This document shows positions 54,401 through 61,762 of a stretch of 64,000 nucleotides of DNA, piece after piece (positions within the stretch are counted from its first letter, which is position 1; every line of letters begins with the position of its first letter). Under the pieces are notes generated by a model. That model did not search any database and had not been told where the DNA came from. It worked only from the letters and a program-made list of their open reading frames with translations. Origin of the DNA: UBA5109 sp963975155 (GTDB taxonomy: Bacteria; Pseudomonadota; Gammaproteobacteria; Pseudomonadales; Pseudohongiellaceae); contig CAXBFG010000004.1 in the NCBI GenBank assembly GCA_963975155.1, positions 1-64,000 of the forward strand, given 5' to 3'. A program made the position numbers and the translations under genes.

Positions 54401-55859
54401 CATTATCACAGGCACTTCATCTGCTACTTCCATAGGCGGTGCAAGTGATACCGTGAGATCTGTGGGCGGATTTGATGTTGACTGGGGATTCTGGTCTAAG
54501 GATGATTTAAAATTAAAAGTTAACCCTCTTATCAGCACTGAATCGGCAACCTCTCTGGAAAACTATCTGTTTACCAAAATTCTGAATTCAACTGATGTGG
54601 CTGATCGCAGCGGAACCTATCACTTTATTCCGACCGGTGATTTCCTGGGTACAGGACTCATGAAAAATGGGCAGATGGGCAACCTGACTGATTTTGATAT
54701 GAATTTTGATATCAATTTTACATCCTCCATCAATTATAGCAGCGGCTTCCTGACGGCCACGCTCTCTAACGGTGTAGATAGTGATATCTGGAACGTTTCA
54801 TTTTCAGGAGGTTACGGAGGGTCCACTTCTTCCGGCAATACCTACAAAGACTTTTATTCCATCTCAGGATCAGTTACTTCTATAATCGGCGGCACCACGA
54901 ATGTTTATACCTCCAGTATTAACGGCGATATAGACGGGGTACAAACAGGCTCCTTGGATAATCCCGGTTTTGTCAGTGCTTTTTCACTCTATAACTCCAG
55001 TGGTGATGAGTTTTTACAGGGGCTAGGCTTGCTGCATGGTTTCATAGATGACCGTATCACAGGTGCTGAAGCACAGCAGTTAAACCATCACACTGCCTTA
55101 TTGGTAGAAAATGGCGGGGTATCCTTTGGAGCATCTTCCCACCCTGCCAGCCTCATCTCACCCCTGCTCGGTGTCAACTCAGCTCAGACATTTGCCAGCT
55201 TGGATCTTGATCAGCCCTTTGATGAAATCCGTAAGAGTATTAGCGGAACTTCCAAGGCAGATACTATTGGTGGAGCAGCACCTATCATCGAAGATATCGG
55301 TGGATTTGAGGTGGATCTGGGTTACTGGCAAGCGGGAGACATGAAAATTTATGATAACAATATGGATGCCAGCAGTTATAGCACTTCTGCAAATGACATG
55401 CTCTGGGCCAATATCATTGCGTCTCCCGATATCGCAGACAGAACTGGAACCTGGTATTACTATGATACCTACGAATTTCTGGGAACAGGCACCGGGGGTG
55501 ATTTAACCGGGTTCAGCATGTATTTCTCCGTTGATTTCGATGCTTCTGTCAATCAAATATCCAGCGGCACACTGGGGCTTGATGTGGCTTATTATGAGAG
55601 TTGGGAAGCAACATTCACAGGCGGTTCCATCAATGGGGCCCTGGCAGAATTTAATGGTATTAATGGTGACGTCGCCTACTCTGGATCACCGATATGTTCT
55701 GCTTGTATTACAGGTGATTTAAGAGGTGTATTCACCGGCACTCTGGATGCCGCGACTAATGACGGCGGCGGATTTGTTGCAGGCTTCAGCCTCAATAACG
55801 GTTTGGGAAATTCTGTAATGGGACTTGGCCTGCTAGATGGCACGAATCTCCAAGACTAA
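51471..55859 (+). CDS. Large exported FecR-domain protein with four ~270-residue repeats
   Basis: A 1462-residue protein with a Sec signal peptide (cleavage likely after VFA, residue 30; a lipobox-like LIAC at 19-22 is less likely because what follows is hydrophobic). A FecR domain spans about residues 38-165, ending at GIRGTTHEAV. An acidic GGNDD repeat linker (about 220-285) follows. The rest is four homologous units. Each has a GF-D/E-V-x-W/L start (DNA 52848, 53664, 54468, 55302), a GTY..FLGTG stretch, a DFNASIN..SG strand pair and a closing FVxGFSL. The units look beta-rich. No sigma/TonB partner is nearby. Function unknown. Confidence 0.85.
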   Translation: MTQLKKFSVVSPLSFLLILIACLLVQPVFAQEEQAIGRVLSTTGSVTARDLNGTLRTLARRSDVFVGDTVITGPNGFAQLRMVDSARISFKEDTEFTFSEYSSDGPGGAADSAIMEMVRGGFRTISGTIGDDNADEYQIATQFASIGIRGTTHEAVIDAGVLLTGVYDGGTTIANAQGSLDTGEGANFDYSSTFPGQAPQGLLQQPAQLGRINLNPGANGGDDGDGGDDGDGNDDGGNDDGGNDDGGNDDGGNDDGGDDGDGNDDGGNDDGGNDDGGNDDGGNVAAPGGQQNNGGNGLADNENANVDPAVDTTRTVDTTINPANNIRNRDDIARTGTGSVVEDNTDSNGNSGAGGNGVEPDPDPDPTPVLSTADITQAQRLGFTLSRNSSPGAIFPGNTSSVVSGSPFLLIGNDLNSPRTVDTSPNFVFKNNGTFFELIDGNNLVSNSLFHDTENDIDYDFQVGLWGSSSDPVRLYTNYEDNSIVQLIDTPMLFATVNPTPLADLSGSVFYANTAERVLGGSSLGNGINSFFTSFNVDFTSALITDGYMSFCLGNAFFCSDEGTQRWKLDYSGTVRQGYVVATPVANSGEINEISANITGLIEGIFTGENGAAFVGGFNLLAAASGQRAAATADGVFLIEQEHRVTSDEILSLDRNSFLVQERYARIFYGNSRSTSVSVSESAVSSDSGSSYDNPIIFRDLRARPRIILRDDDFNVSVSDVNSGLGDAQAAGFDVAWERWDGPLTTLTDNFDASVASTGNLNDLAYFSTFDLSGMTSLNGRYSNVLGFIGSDDDQNDIASLQMSFDVDFNASINNISNGVLSLFAGYYDEYEWLVYFNGNVHNNLVEFNLLSDSKIIDWCDGNCGEDAIDISDSRMQGAFVDNGTTPALLASFYFRQDDDSSGELYYDGKYVSGLALVSRDERVSLAEIQELESLSPYTTLIIDESGGITPGQSFNSGSGSLKVALKDNENDFEYSAIITGTSSATSIGGASDTVRSVGGFDVDWGFWSKDDLKLKVNPLISTESATSLENYLFTKILNSTDVADRSGTYHFIPTGDFLGTGLMKNGQMGNLTDFDMNFDINFTSSINYSSGFLTATLSNGVDSDIWNVSFSGGYGGSTSSGNTYKDFYSISGSVTSIIGGTTNVYTSSINGDIDGVQTGSLDNPGFVSAFSLYNSSGDEFLQGLGLLHGFIDDRITGAEAQQLNHHTALLVENGGVSFGASSHPASLISPLLGVNSAQTFASLDLDQPFDEIRKSISGTSKADTIGGAAPIIEDIGGFEVDLGYWQAGDMKIYDNNMDASSYSTSANDMLWANIIASPDIADRTGTWYYYDTYEFLGTGTGGDLTGFSMYFSVDFDASVNQISSGTLGLDVAYYESWEATFTGGSINGALAEFNGINGDVAYSGSPICSACITGDLRGVFTGTLDAATNDGGGFVAGFSLNNGLGNSVMGLGLLDGTNLQD
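52129..52320 (+). repeat. GGNDD-coding tandem repeats, 15 bp unit
   Basis: About a dozen imperfect 15-base units (GGCAATGACGACGGC-like) encode an Asp/Gly/Asn-rich spacer between the FecR domain and the beta repeats. The minus strand stays open as HHRRR or SSLPP frames, which are artefacts. The high acidity suggests metal ion binding, but it lacks the exact RTX nonapeptide. Confidence 0.9.
52848..55850 (+). repeat. Four diverged ~0.8-kb protein-coding repeats
   Basis: Unit starts fall at about 52848, 53664, 54468 and 55302, a spacing of 804-834 bases. They are diverged at the DNA level but aligned by motif: GFDV-W, GTYxFxxTxxFLGTG, FDxNFxxSINxxSG, GFVxGFSL and a linker with the pattern R-x-T/S-x-x-E-I/A-x-x-L. 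The third and fourth units are the most alike. Confidence 0.8.
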
Positions 55860-56181
55860 GATTATCTGACTACAGAATGGACCACTCACAAACCTGGAAT
55901 GCTGATTGAAGGTATTTTTTTGTCCGAATAATGGCTAATTAATTAGGCCGAGTTTGCTTTACAAGCTGTAAAGGCATTTCCCAATATGTTTGCGATGTTT
56001 TACCTGGCTGGATATTGATCGCCCTACTTCCTCACGTCTCCCAACAATTCTGTACATAAATATCCTGGTGAATCACTGCTTTTACAACCACGATGAGACT
56101 TCGGTATATTCAAAACATCGATATCAACGACAATAGCGAACATAGACTTTAAGAAAAATAGAAATGGTTGAAAAATAAGAT
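55860..56181. other. Gene-free region between the FecR gene and tRNA-Pro
   Basis: These 322 bases show no supported gene. The only open frame (minus strand 56024-56218) begins inside the tRNA and has no ribosome site. It contains a near-palindrome around TAATTAATTA (55936-55945) and the inverted repeat at 55957-55973, either of which may help end the FecR transcript. Confidence 0.5.
55957..55973. repeat. Inverted repeat CTTTACA-AGC-TGTAAAG
   Basis: A perfect 7-bp inverted repeat with a 3-base centre, about 100 bases after the FecR gene stop. No U-tract follows, so it is not a standard terminator. It may be a weak hairpin or a protein-binding site. Confidence 0.5.
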
Positions 56182-56258
56182 TGGTCGGAGTGGCCGGATT
56201 TGAACCGACGACCACCACACCCCCAGTGTGGTGCGCTACCAGGCTGCGCTACACTCCG
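56182..56258 (-). tRNA. tRNA-Pro (anticodon GGG)
   Basis: The minus strand reads CGGAGTG at the 5' end, a D-arm AGCGCAGCCTGGTAGCGC, an anticodon loop CTGGGGGTG with anticodon GGG, a T-arm GTTCAAATCC and a 3' end matching the acceptor, followed by an encoded CCA. The 77-base length is normal. Confidence 0.95.
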
Positions 56259-56274
56259 ATACAAGAAAAAGAGG

Positions 56275-56301
56275 ATTTTACAAAAAGGACAATTCTATCA
56301 A
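56275..56301 (-). promoter_or_regulatory. Candidate promoter for tRNA-Pro
   Basis: On the minus strand TTGATA (56301-56296) is followed by a 15-base spacer and TAAAAT (56280-56275), about 17 bases before the tRNA 5' end. The spacer is short, so support is moderate. Confidence 0.45.
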
Positions 56302-56335
56302 GAAAGCACCATTCAACGGCAAGCAAGCACAAAAT

Positions 56336-56704
56336 TTAAGTACTTAAATGGCCTAATGCTTCTTCTATTTCCTCGATCAGCTCCTTGATCAACTGCTGAT
56401 TCATCACAGGTTTAGCATCATCGGCAAAGTTGCCAGGGCTTCCTGCCATACGCTGTCTGGCTCCGCCAATGGTAAAACCCTGTTCATACAATAAAGTCCG
56501 AATCTGACGAATCAGCACAACATCCTGACGTTGGTAATAGCGACGATTGCCACGTCGTTTAACTGGCTTTAACTGGGTAAATTCTTGTTCCCAATAACGC
56601 AGCACATGTGGTTTTACTTCACATAACTCGCTGACTTCTCCAATCGTGAAGTAGCGTTTGGCCGGGATCTCAGGTAATTCTGAGTTATGACTCGGTTCCA
56701 GCAT
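56336..56704 (-). CDS. MerR-family transcriptional regulator
   Basis: A 122-residue protein with an N-terminal MerR winged helix-turn-helix (RYFTIGEVSELCEVKPHVLRYWEQEF, then RRGNRRYYQRQDVVLIRQI) and a short coiled C-terminal tail without effector-binding cysteines. A MerR-like gene directly after ihfA is common in gammaproteobacteria; its targets are unknown. The start overlaps ihfA by 20 bases, so it is probably co-transcribed. Confidence 0.9.
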   Translation of the reverse strand: MLEPSHNSELPEIPAKRYFTIGEVSELCEVKPHVLRYWEQEFTQLKPVKRRGNRRYYQRQDVVLIRQIRTLLYEQGFTIGGARQRMAGSPGNFADDAKPVMNQQLIKELIEEIEEALGHLST

Positions 56705-56993
56705 AGCTTTCTACTCTTGATTTAAGTTTCTGCCCTGGTCTGAATGTCACCACACGGCGTGCCTGAATGGGTATTTCTTCGCCGGTTTTGGGGTTGCGAC
56801 CGGGACGTTCTCGTTTATCGCGTAAATCGAAATTTCCGAAACCTGACAATTTGACTTGCTCGTTACTTTCAAGGGACTGCCTGACTTCTTCAAAAAACTG
56901 TTCAACAAGTTCTTTGGCTTCCCGTTTATTCAGGCCCATCTCATCAAATAGACGTTCGGCCATTTCTGCTTTTGTCAGTGCTCCACTACCCAT
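56685..56993 (-). CDS. ihfA: Integration host factor alpha subunit
   Basis: DNA-bending nucleoid protein, 102 residues. The HU/IHF core SGFGNFDLRDKRERPGRNP contains the intercalating Pro arm and is followed by ITARRVVTF-like IQARRVVTFRPGQKLKSRV. It follows pheT, as in E. coli, with a 90-base gap. Confidence 0.97.
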   Translation of the reverse strand: MGSGALTKAEMAERLFDEMGLNKREAKELVEQFFEEVRQSLESNEQVKLSGFGNFDLRDKRERPGRNPKTGEEIPIQARRVVTFRPGQKLKSRVESYAGTES

Positions 56994-57083
56994 AGTTTCT
57001 GCCTTAATTCTCTTGATTGCTCAGCAATTTCTATAGCTGTTTTTATCTCGGGTCGATGATTATGGCCTAAGTTTCGACGAAAA

Positions 57084-59456
57084 TCATCTTAATTCTGCAT
57101 TAAATTGTGCTTCTAGTGCCTTGATACACTTATTAATTATTTCATTTATCTCTTCATCATTAAGAGTGCGTGATGGATGCTGGAAGGTCAATCCCAGTGC
57201 CAGACTTTTTTTGCCTGCGGCGATATTTTCACCCTTATAAATGTCAAACAACACAATCTTATCCAGAATCTCCCCAGCCTGTTGCCTGATCAATTGCTCA
57301 AGATCGGCGTAAATAAGCCCTTCCTCAACGACCAGAGCCAGATCTCGGCGAACCGAAGGGTATTTCGACAAGGTACGCACTGTTGTCAGTTTAGCCTTTG
57401 TTAAGTCATTGATTTTTAATTCAAAAAGATAAACTTTCCCAGGTATATCGAGTTCTTTCTGTGTTACCGGGTGCAGGGCCCCCAACCAGCCTATAGTTTG
57501 TTGATTTCGTTTAATCCGGGCACTTTGTCCGACCTGTAAAGCTGGGTGCTCAGCAGCTTCAAAGCTAAATGCAGCACTGTCATTGCTCATCCCAATCAGG
57601 CTTTCAATATCGCCTTTCATATCGTAAAAATCACTGTTTTTGGCTTTTTCTGCCCATTGTTCAGGTAAGAGCGGCCCCCACAGCAAAGCTCCCAACATGG
57701 CTTCTTGCCGAATTTTGCCTGCTTCTTTTGAGAAAACCAGTCCAGACTCAAAAATCCGTACCCTATCCTGTTGTCTGTTTTGATTATGTTTAAGGGTCTG
57801 CAAGAGCCCTGACCAGAGGTTCCTGCGCATCACTGACATATCACTTGAGATAGGATTTGCCAGGCTTAATACCTCGGAATGATCTGCTGCCAACTTGTTT
57901 TCAAGACCAGGCTCAACAAAGCTGTAACTGATAACCTCTTGATAACCAATGGAATTCAGTCTTCTTCTGAGTTGTTTCAGGCTGATTTTACTTTCTGATG
58001 AAGATTTTAAGGTGCCGCCAGTGGAGGCTTTACTGATAGGAAGTTTGTCATAGCCATAAACTCGGGCCAGCTCTTCAATCAGATCAGCTTCAATATCGAT
58101 ATCAAAACGCCAGGAAGGTACTCTAAACAGCCAGCTATCTGCTGCTTTATTTACCAGCTTAAGTCCCAGTCTTTGAAGAATATCCTCTACTTCAGCATGC
58201 GGAATGTCCAGACCCAGCAGACTTTTGATCCTTTGGGGGCGCAGCCCAACTTCCTTGCTTGCAGGTAGCTCTGCATCAGTGGCAAGCACAGGCCCGGCCT
58301 CACCACCGACTATGCTGAGCAGTAATTCAGTCGCCCGTTCAATGGCAAGCAAGGGCAGTTCATAATCCACACCACGCTCAAATCGGTGTGATGCATCCGT
58401 ATGCATGCCGTAAGCTCTAGCCTTGCCCGCAATAATCAATGGATTGAAGAAAGCGCTTTCCAGAAAGAGGTTTTGTGTTTTGTCACTGATTCCGCTGTGT
58501 TCACCACCCATGACACCTGCCAGTGCTAAAGCCTTTTCATGGTCTGCAATTAACAGGGTGTCTTCATTAATCTCGATTTCGCGACCATCAAGTAACAGCA
58601 GCTTCTCGGACTTGTGAGCACGACGTACCTGAATTCCCCCCTTCAAGACATCAAGGTCGAAGGCATGCATGGGCTGACCGAGTTCAAGCAGCACATAGTT
58701 GGTTACATCGACTGCCGGATCAATACTGCGAATACCGCTACGGCGCAGCTTTTCCTGCAACCACATGGGAGAAGTAGCACTGATATCAACGTTGCGGATT
58801 ACCCGCCCAACATAGCGTGGACAATCTTCAGGGCTCAATAACTCAACCGGGAAAGTGTCCTTGATAGTGGCAGGAATGTCTGTGATCTGTGGCGGGTTGT
58901 TTTTGACTTTATTCAGCACGGCTACTTCCCGTGCCAAGCCTTGAATACTCAGGCAGTCACCTCGATTGGGCGTTAAATCCACATCAATTAAGGTATCATC
59001 CAATTGTAGATAGTCGCGGAAATCCTGTCCCGGTAGAGCATCTGGGGGAAGCACGATGATCCCATCAGATTTCTCGGCCAGTCCCAGTTCTTCAGCGGAA
59101 CACAACATACCATTGGATTCCACTCCGCGTAATTTAGCTTGTTTAATCTTGAAATCAGCGCCCAGTTTAGCGCCTACCAATGCGAAGGCTACCTTTTGGC
59201 CTGCTGCTACATTAGGCGCGCCACAAACCACCTGTAAATGTTCTTTACCATTATTTACCTGACAGACATTGAGTTTATCGGCATCAGGGTGTTTTTCTAC
59301 AGTAAGCACTTCGCCAACCACAACGCCATTAAATACACTTGCAGCAGGTTCAACACTATCAACTTCCAAACCAGCCATGGTCAACTGGGCAAGCAACTCT
59401 GCTGTGGAAATCTTCGGGTTCACCCATTCTCGCAACCATTTTTCGCTGAATTTCAC
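57084..59456 (-). CDS. pheT: Phenylalanyl-tRNA synthetase beta subunit
   Basis: 790 residues, normal length. It has the EMAP-like tRNA-binding domain near the N terminus (VVGEVLTVEKHPDADKLNVCQV), the B3/B4 editing domain, B5 and the C-terminal ferredoxin-fold anticodon-binding domain (KYPSVRRDLALVV). The start is GTG 59456 with GGGGG upstream. It follows pheS by 12 bases. Confidence 0.97.
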   Translation of the reverse strand: MKFSEKWLREWVNPKISTAELLAQLTMAGLEVDSVEPAASVFNGVVVGEVLTVEKHPDADKLNVCQVNNGKEHLQVVCGAPNVAAGQKVAFALVGAKLGADFKIKQAKLRGVESNGMLCSAEELGLAEKSDGIIVLPPDALPGQDFRDYLQLDDTLIDVDLTPNRGDCLSIQGLAREVAVLNKVKNNPPQITDIPATIKDTFPVELLSPEDCPRYVGRVIRNVDISATSPMWLQEKLRRSGIRSIDPAVDVTNYVLLELGQPMHAFDLDVLKGGIQVRRAHKSEKLLLLDGREIEINEDTLLIADHEKALALAGVMGGEHSGISDKTQNLFLESAFFNPLIIAGKARAYGMHTDASHRFERGVDYELPLLAIERATELLLSIVGGEAGPVLATDAELPASKEVGLRPQRIKSLLGLDIPHAEVEDILQRLGLKLVNKAADSWLFRVPSWRFDIDIEADLIEELARVYGYDKLPISKASTGGTLKSSSESKISLKQLRRRLNSIGYQEVISYSFVEPGLENKLAADHSEVLSLANPISSDMSVMRRNLWSGLLQTLKHNQNRQQDRVRIFESGLVFSKEAGKIRQEAMLGALLWGPLLPEQWAEKAKNSDFYDMKGDIESLIGMSNDSAAFSFEAAEHPALQVGQSARIKRNQQTIGWLGALHPVTQKELDIPGKVYLFELKINDLTKAKLTTVRTLSKYPSVRRDLALVVEEGLIYADLEQLIRQQAGEILDKIVLFDIYKGENIAAGKKSLALGLTFQHPSRTLNDEEINEIINKCIKALEAQFNAELR

Positions 59457-59468
59457 CTTGGCAGCCCC

Positions 59469-60485
59469 CTAGGAAAACTGCTGCAGGAAGCGCAGGTCAT
59501 TTTCAAACAACAAGCGCAGATCGGTAATCTGATAACGCAACATAGCCAGACGATCCACACCCATACCGAAGGCATAACCCGTGTATTTTTCGGAATCGAT
59601 ACCTGAGAGTTCGAGCACTTTTGGATGCACCATGCCGCAACCAAGAATTTCCAGCCATCCGGTTTGACTACACACCCGACAACCCTTGCCGCGACAGCTT
59701 ACGCATTGCACATCGACTTCGGCTGAAGGTTCCGTAAAGGGGAAATAGGATGGACGAAAACGGACTGACAGATCAGCTTCAAAAAATTGCCTGAGAAAAT
59801 CTTCAATCATTCCTTTCAGGTCGGCAAAACTGACGTTTTCATCGATCAGCAAACCTTCAACCTGATGAAACATAGGCGTATGCGTTAAATCGGAATCACA
59901 GCGGTATACCCGTCCCGGGCAAATAATGCGGATCGGCGCCTTGCCGGTTTCCATTACCCTGACCTGCACGGTAGAGGTATGGGTTCTCAGCAAGGTATTG
60001 GTGTCGAAGTAAAAAGTATCGTGCATGGCACGGGCAGGATGATGATCAGGAATATTCAGTGCTTCAAAGTTATGATAATCATCTTCTATTTCAGGCCCTT
60101 CGACGGTATCAAAACCTGCCACCGAGAAAATATCTTCGATGCGTTCAATAGTTCTGGTTACAGGATGCAGGGAGCCTGCTTGCTGAACTCTACCGGGCAA
60201 TGTGACATCTAAGGCTTCACGTCTCAGAAGTTCAGAATTGGCCGAACTTTCGAGGCTGCTTTTACGTTGATTAATAGCTTCCTGGACATGCTGCTTTGCC
60301 AGATTGATCGCTGCACCGGCTGCGGGTCTTTCTTCGGCAGGTAATTTCCCAAGGGATTTTAACTGCTCGGTCAGACTACCTTTTTTACCAAGGTACTCCA
60401 CCCGCAGGCCATCAAGCTCGGCAGCATTTTTCGCTTGAGCTATAGCCTGCAAGGCTGAGTTTGCCAGGTTCTCCAGATTTTCCAT
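59469..60485 (-). CDS. pheS: Phenylalanyl-tRNA synthetase alpha subunit
   Basis: Catalytic subunit of 338 residues, class II core. Motif 2 (FHQVEGLLIDENVSFADLKG) and motif 3 (GYAFGMGVDRLAMLRY) are visible after an N-terminal coiled coil. The phenylalanine pocket and zinc-like CVSCRGKGCRVC segment are present; that Cys set is seen in some family members. It follows rplT by 29 bases, too short to hold a pheM leader gene. Confidence 0.96.
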   Translation of the reverse strand: MENLENLANSALQAIAQAKNAAELDGLRVEYLGKKGSLTEQLKSLGKLPAEERPAAGAAINLAKQHVQEAINQRKSSLESSANSELLRREALDVTLPGRVQQAGSLHPVTRTIERIEDIFSVAGFDTVEGPEIEDDYHNFEALNIPDHHPARAMHDTFYFDTNTLLRTHTSTVQVRVMETGKAPIRIICPGRVYRCDSDLTHTPMFHQVEGLLIDENVSFADLKGMIEDFLRQFFEADLSVRFRPSYFPFTEPSAEVDVQCVSCRGKGCRVCSQTGWLEILGCGMVHPKVLELSGIDSEKYTGYAFGMGVDRLAMLRYQITDLRLLFENDLRFLQQFS

Positions 60486-60514
60486 ACCTGTTCAGGTCTC
60501 GTCTGGGAGTAAAT

Positions 60515-60871
60515 TTAAGCGAGTGCCGCCTTTGCCTCTTGAGCTATTGCTGCAAAAGCCGCTTTGTCATTTACCGCCAGATCTGCAAGCACACGGCGAT
60601 CAATGATAATCGCAGCTTTTTTGAGGCCGGCAATCAAACGGCTATAAGTGATACCGTTGACGCGCGCCTGAGCGTTGATACGGGTAATCCATAAGGCACG
60701 GAAAACACGTTTTTTCTGTTTACGGTCACGATAAGCATACTGGCCAGCTTTGATAACGGCCTGTTTGGCGACGCGATAGATACGGCTGCGTGCACCATAA
60801 TATCCTTTGGCCTGCTTAAGAATTTTTTTATGTCTACGACGGGCTACAACCCCACGTTTTACTCTTGCCAT
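60515..60871 (-). CDS. rplT: 50S ribosomal protein L20
   Basis: A 118-residue basic protein starting ARVKRGVVARRRHKKILKQAKGYYG, the conserved L20 start. It is needed for early 50S assembly and represses its own operon by binding the leader. It follows rpmI by 15 bases. Confidence 0.98.
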   Translation of the reverse strand: MARVKRGVVARRRHKKILKQAKGYYGARSRIYRVAKQAVIKAGQYAYRDRKQKKRVFRALWITRINAQARVNGITYSRLIAGLKKAAIIIDRRVLADLAVNDKAAFAAIAQEAKAALA

Positions 60872-60886
60872 GTTCTGTTTCCTCCT

Positions 60887-61081
60887 CTAATTCTGACGCA
60901 ACATGCGTTTTACATTGGACATATCTGATGGATGAACTTCAGAGGTTCCACGTAACTGACGCTTACGTTTTGTTGTCATTTTAGTGAGGATATGGCTTTT
61001 ATAAGCGCTTTTGCGCTTAAGACCGGACCCGGTTTTTTTGAAGCGCTTTGAGGCGCCACTGTGCACTTTCTGCTTAGGCAT
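60887..61081 (-). CDS. rpmI: 50S ribosomal protein L35
   Basis: A 64-residue protein, MPKQKVHSGASKRFKKTGSG onward. The ATG at 61081 is the family start; the upstream open frame (to 61096) is not used. Second ribosomal gene of infC-rpmI-rplT. Confidence 0.97.
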   Translation of the reverse strand: MPKQKVHSGASKRFKKTGSGLKRKSAYKSHILTKMTTKRKRQLRGTSEVHPSDMSNVKRMLRQN

Positions 61082-61130
61082 TGTCGTACTCCGCATTTAA
61101 GGTAAGCCATTTTCTTTGTTGAGGCTTCCT

Positions 61131-61203
61131 TACGTTTAATAAAAGTAAAAGCTTCCCTCCCGAAACCTTCGGGTTCAACGAAGTGTCGTGAGGAAGTTTT
61201 ACT
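61131..61203 (-). promoter_or_regulatory. infC-rpmI intergenic hairpin, candidate L20 leader
   Basis: On the minus strand AGTAAAACTTCCTC pairs imperfectly with GAGGGAAGCTTTTACT, enclosing a second hairpin CCCGAA-GGT-TTCGGG. It spans the infC stop and the 117-base gap before rpmI. In E. coli L20 represses translation from this region. The fold is seen; the L20 binding is inferred. Confidence 0.55.
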
Positions 61204-61735
61204 GCTTTTTCTTTACCGGAGTTAACACCATGGTTAACTGTCGACCTTCCATTTTGGGTTCCTGGTCAACTGTGCCGTATTCAGCCAGATCTGCTTTCAA
61301 TCGCTGAATCAGCTCCATTCCGATATGTTGATGGGCAAGCTCCCGGCCACGAAATCTCACTGTGACTTTTGCTCTGTCCCCATCGTTGAGGAAACGTATC
61401 AGGTTGCGTAGTTTTACCTGATAATCTCCTACTTCCGTCCCTGGCCTAAATTTGATTTCTTTAACGTGAATGACTTTTTGTTTTTTGCGATTAGCTGCAT
61501 TCTGTTTTTTAAGTTCAAAAACATGTTTGCCATAGTCCATGATTTTGCAAACTGGCGGCTCGGCATCCGGTGAAATCAGTACTAAATCCAGTTTAACCGC
61601 AGCAGCCTCCTGCTTTGCTTCATCCAGACTCACAACTCCTTTCTGGGAGCCATCGGCCAGAATCAATCTGACCTGTGCTGCCTCAATATCATCATTGATA
61701 ATGGCCTTTTTGCTTTTCGCATTTTCACGCTTAAT
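61199..61735 (-). CDS. infC: Translation initiation factor IF-3 with AUU start
   Basis: Keeps ribosomal subunits apart and proofreads initiation. The conserved body includes ISPDAEPPVCKIMDYGK and the C-terminal VRFRGRELAHQH. The frame is open upstream of the first ATG (61666), and the N-terminal homologous part continues to ATT AAG CGT at 61735, preceded by CGGAG. This ATT matches the AUU start of E. coli infC and gives 178 residues. A second ATT at 61738 is adjacent. Confidence 0.93.
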   Translation of the reverse strand: MKRENAKSKKAIINDDIEAAQVRLILADGSQKGVVSLDEAKQEAAAVKLDLVLISPDAEPPVCKIMDYGKHVFELKKQNAANRKKQKVIHVKEIKFRPGTEVGDYQVKLRNLIRFLNDGDRAKVTVRFRGRELAHQHIGMELIQRLKADLAEYGTVDQEPKMEGRQLTMVLTPVKKKQ

Positions 61736-61762
61736 AATATATATCTCCGTTCTGGTTAATCT

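Noticed and set aside
56024..56218. Minus-strand 64-residue frame starting MVVVGSNPATPT
   Set aside because: It begins inside the tRNA-Pro gene; this translated tRNA sequence is a frequent false gene call.
60486..60514. Possible pheM attenuator leader before pheS
   Set aside because: The rplT-pheS gap is only 29 bases, with no Phe-rich leader peptide or terminator.
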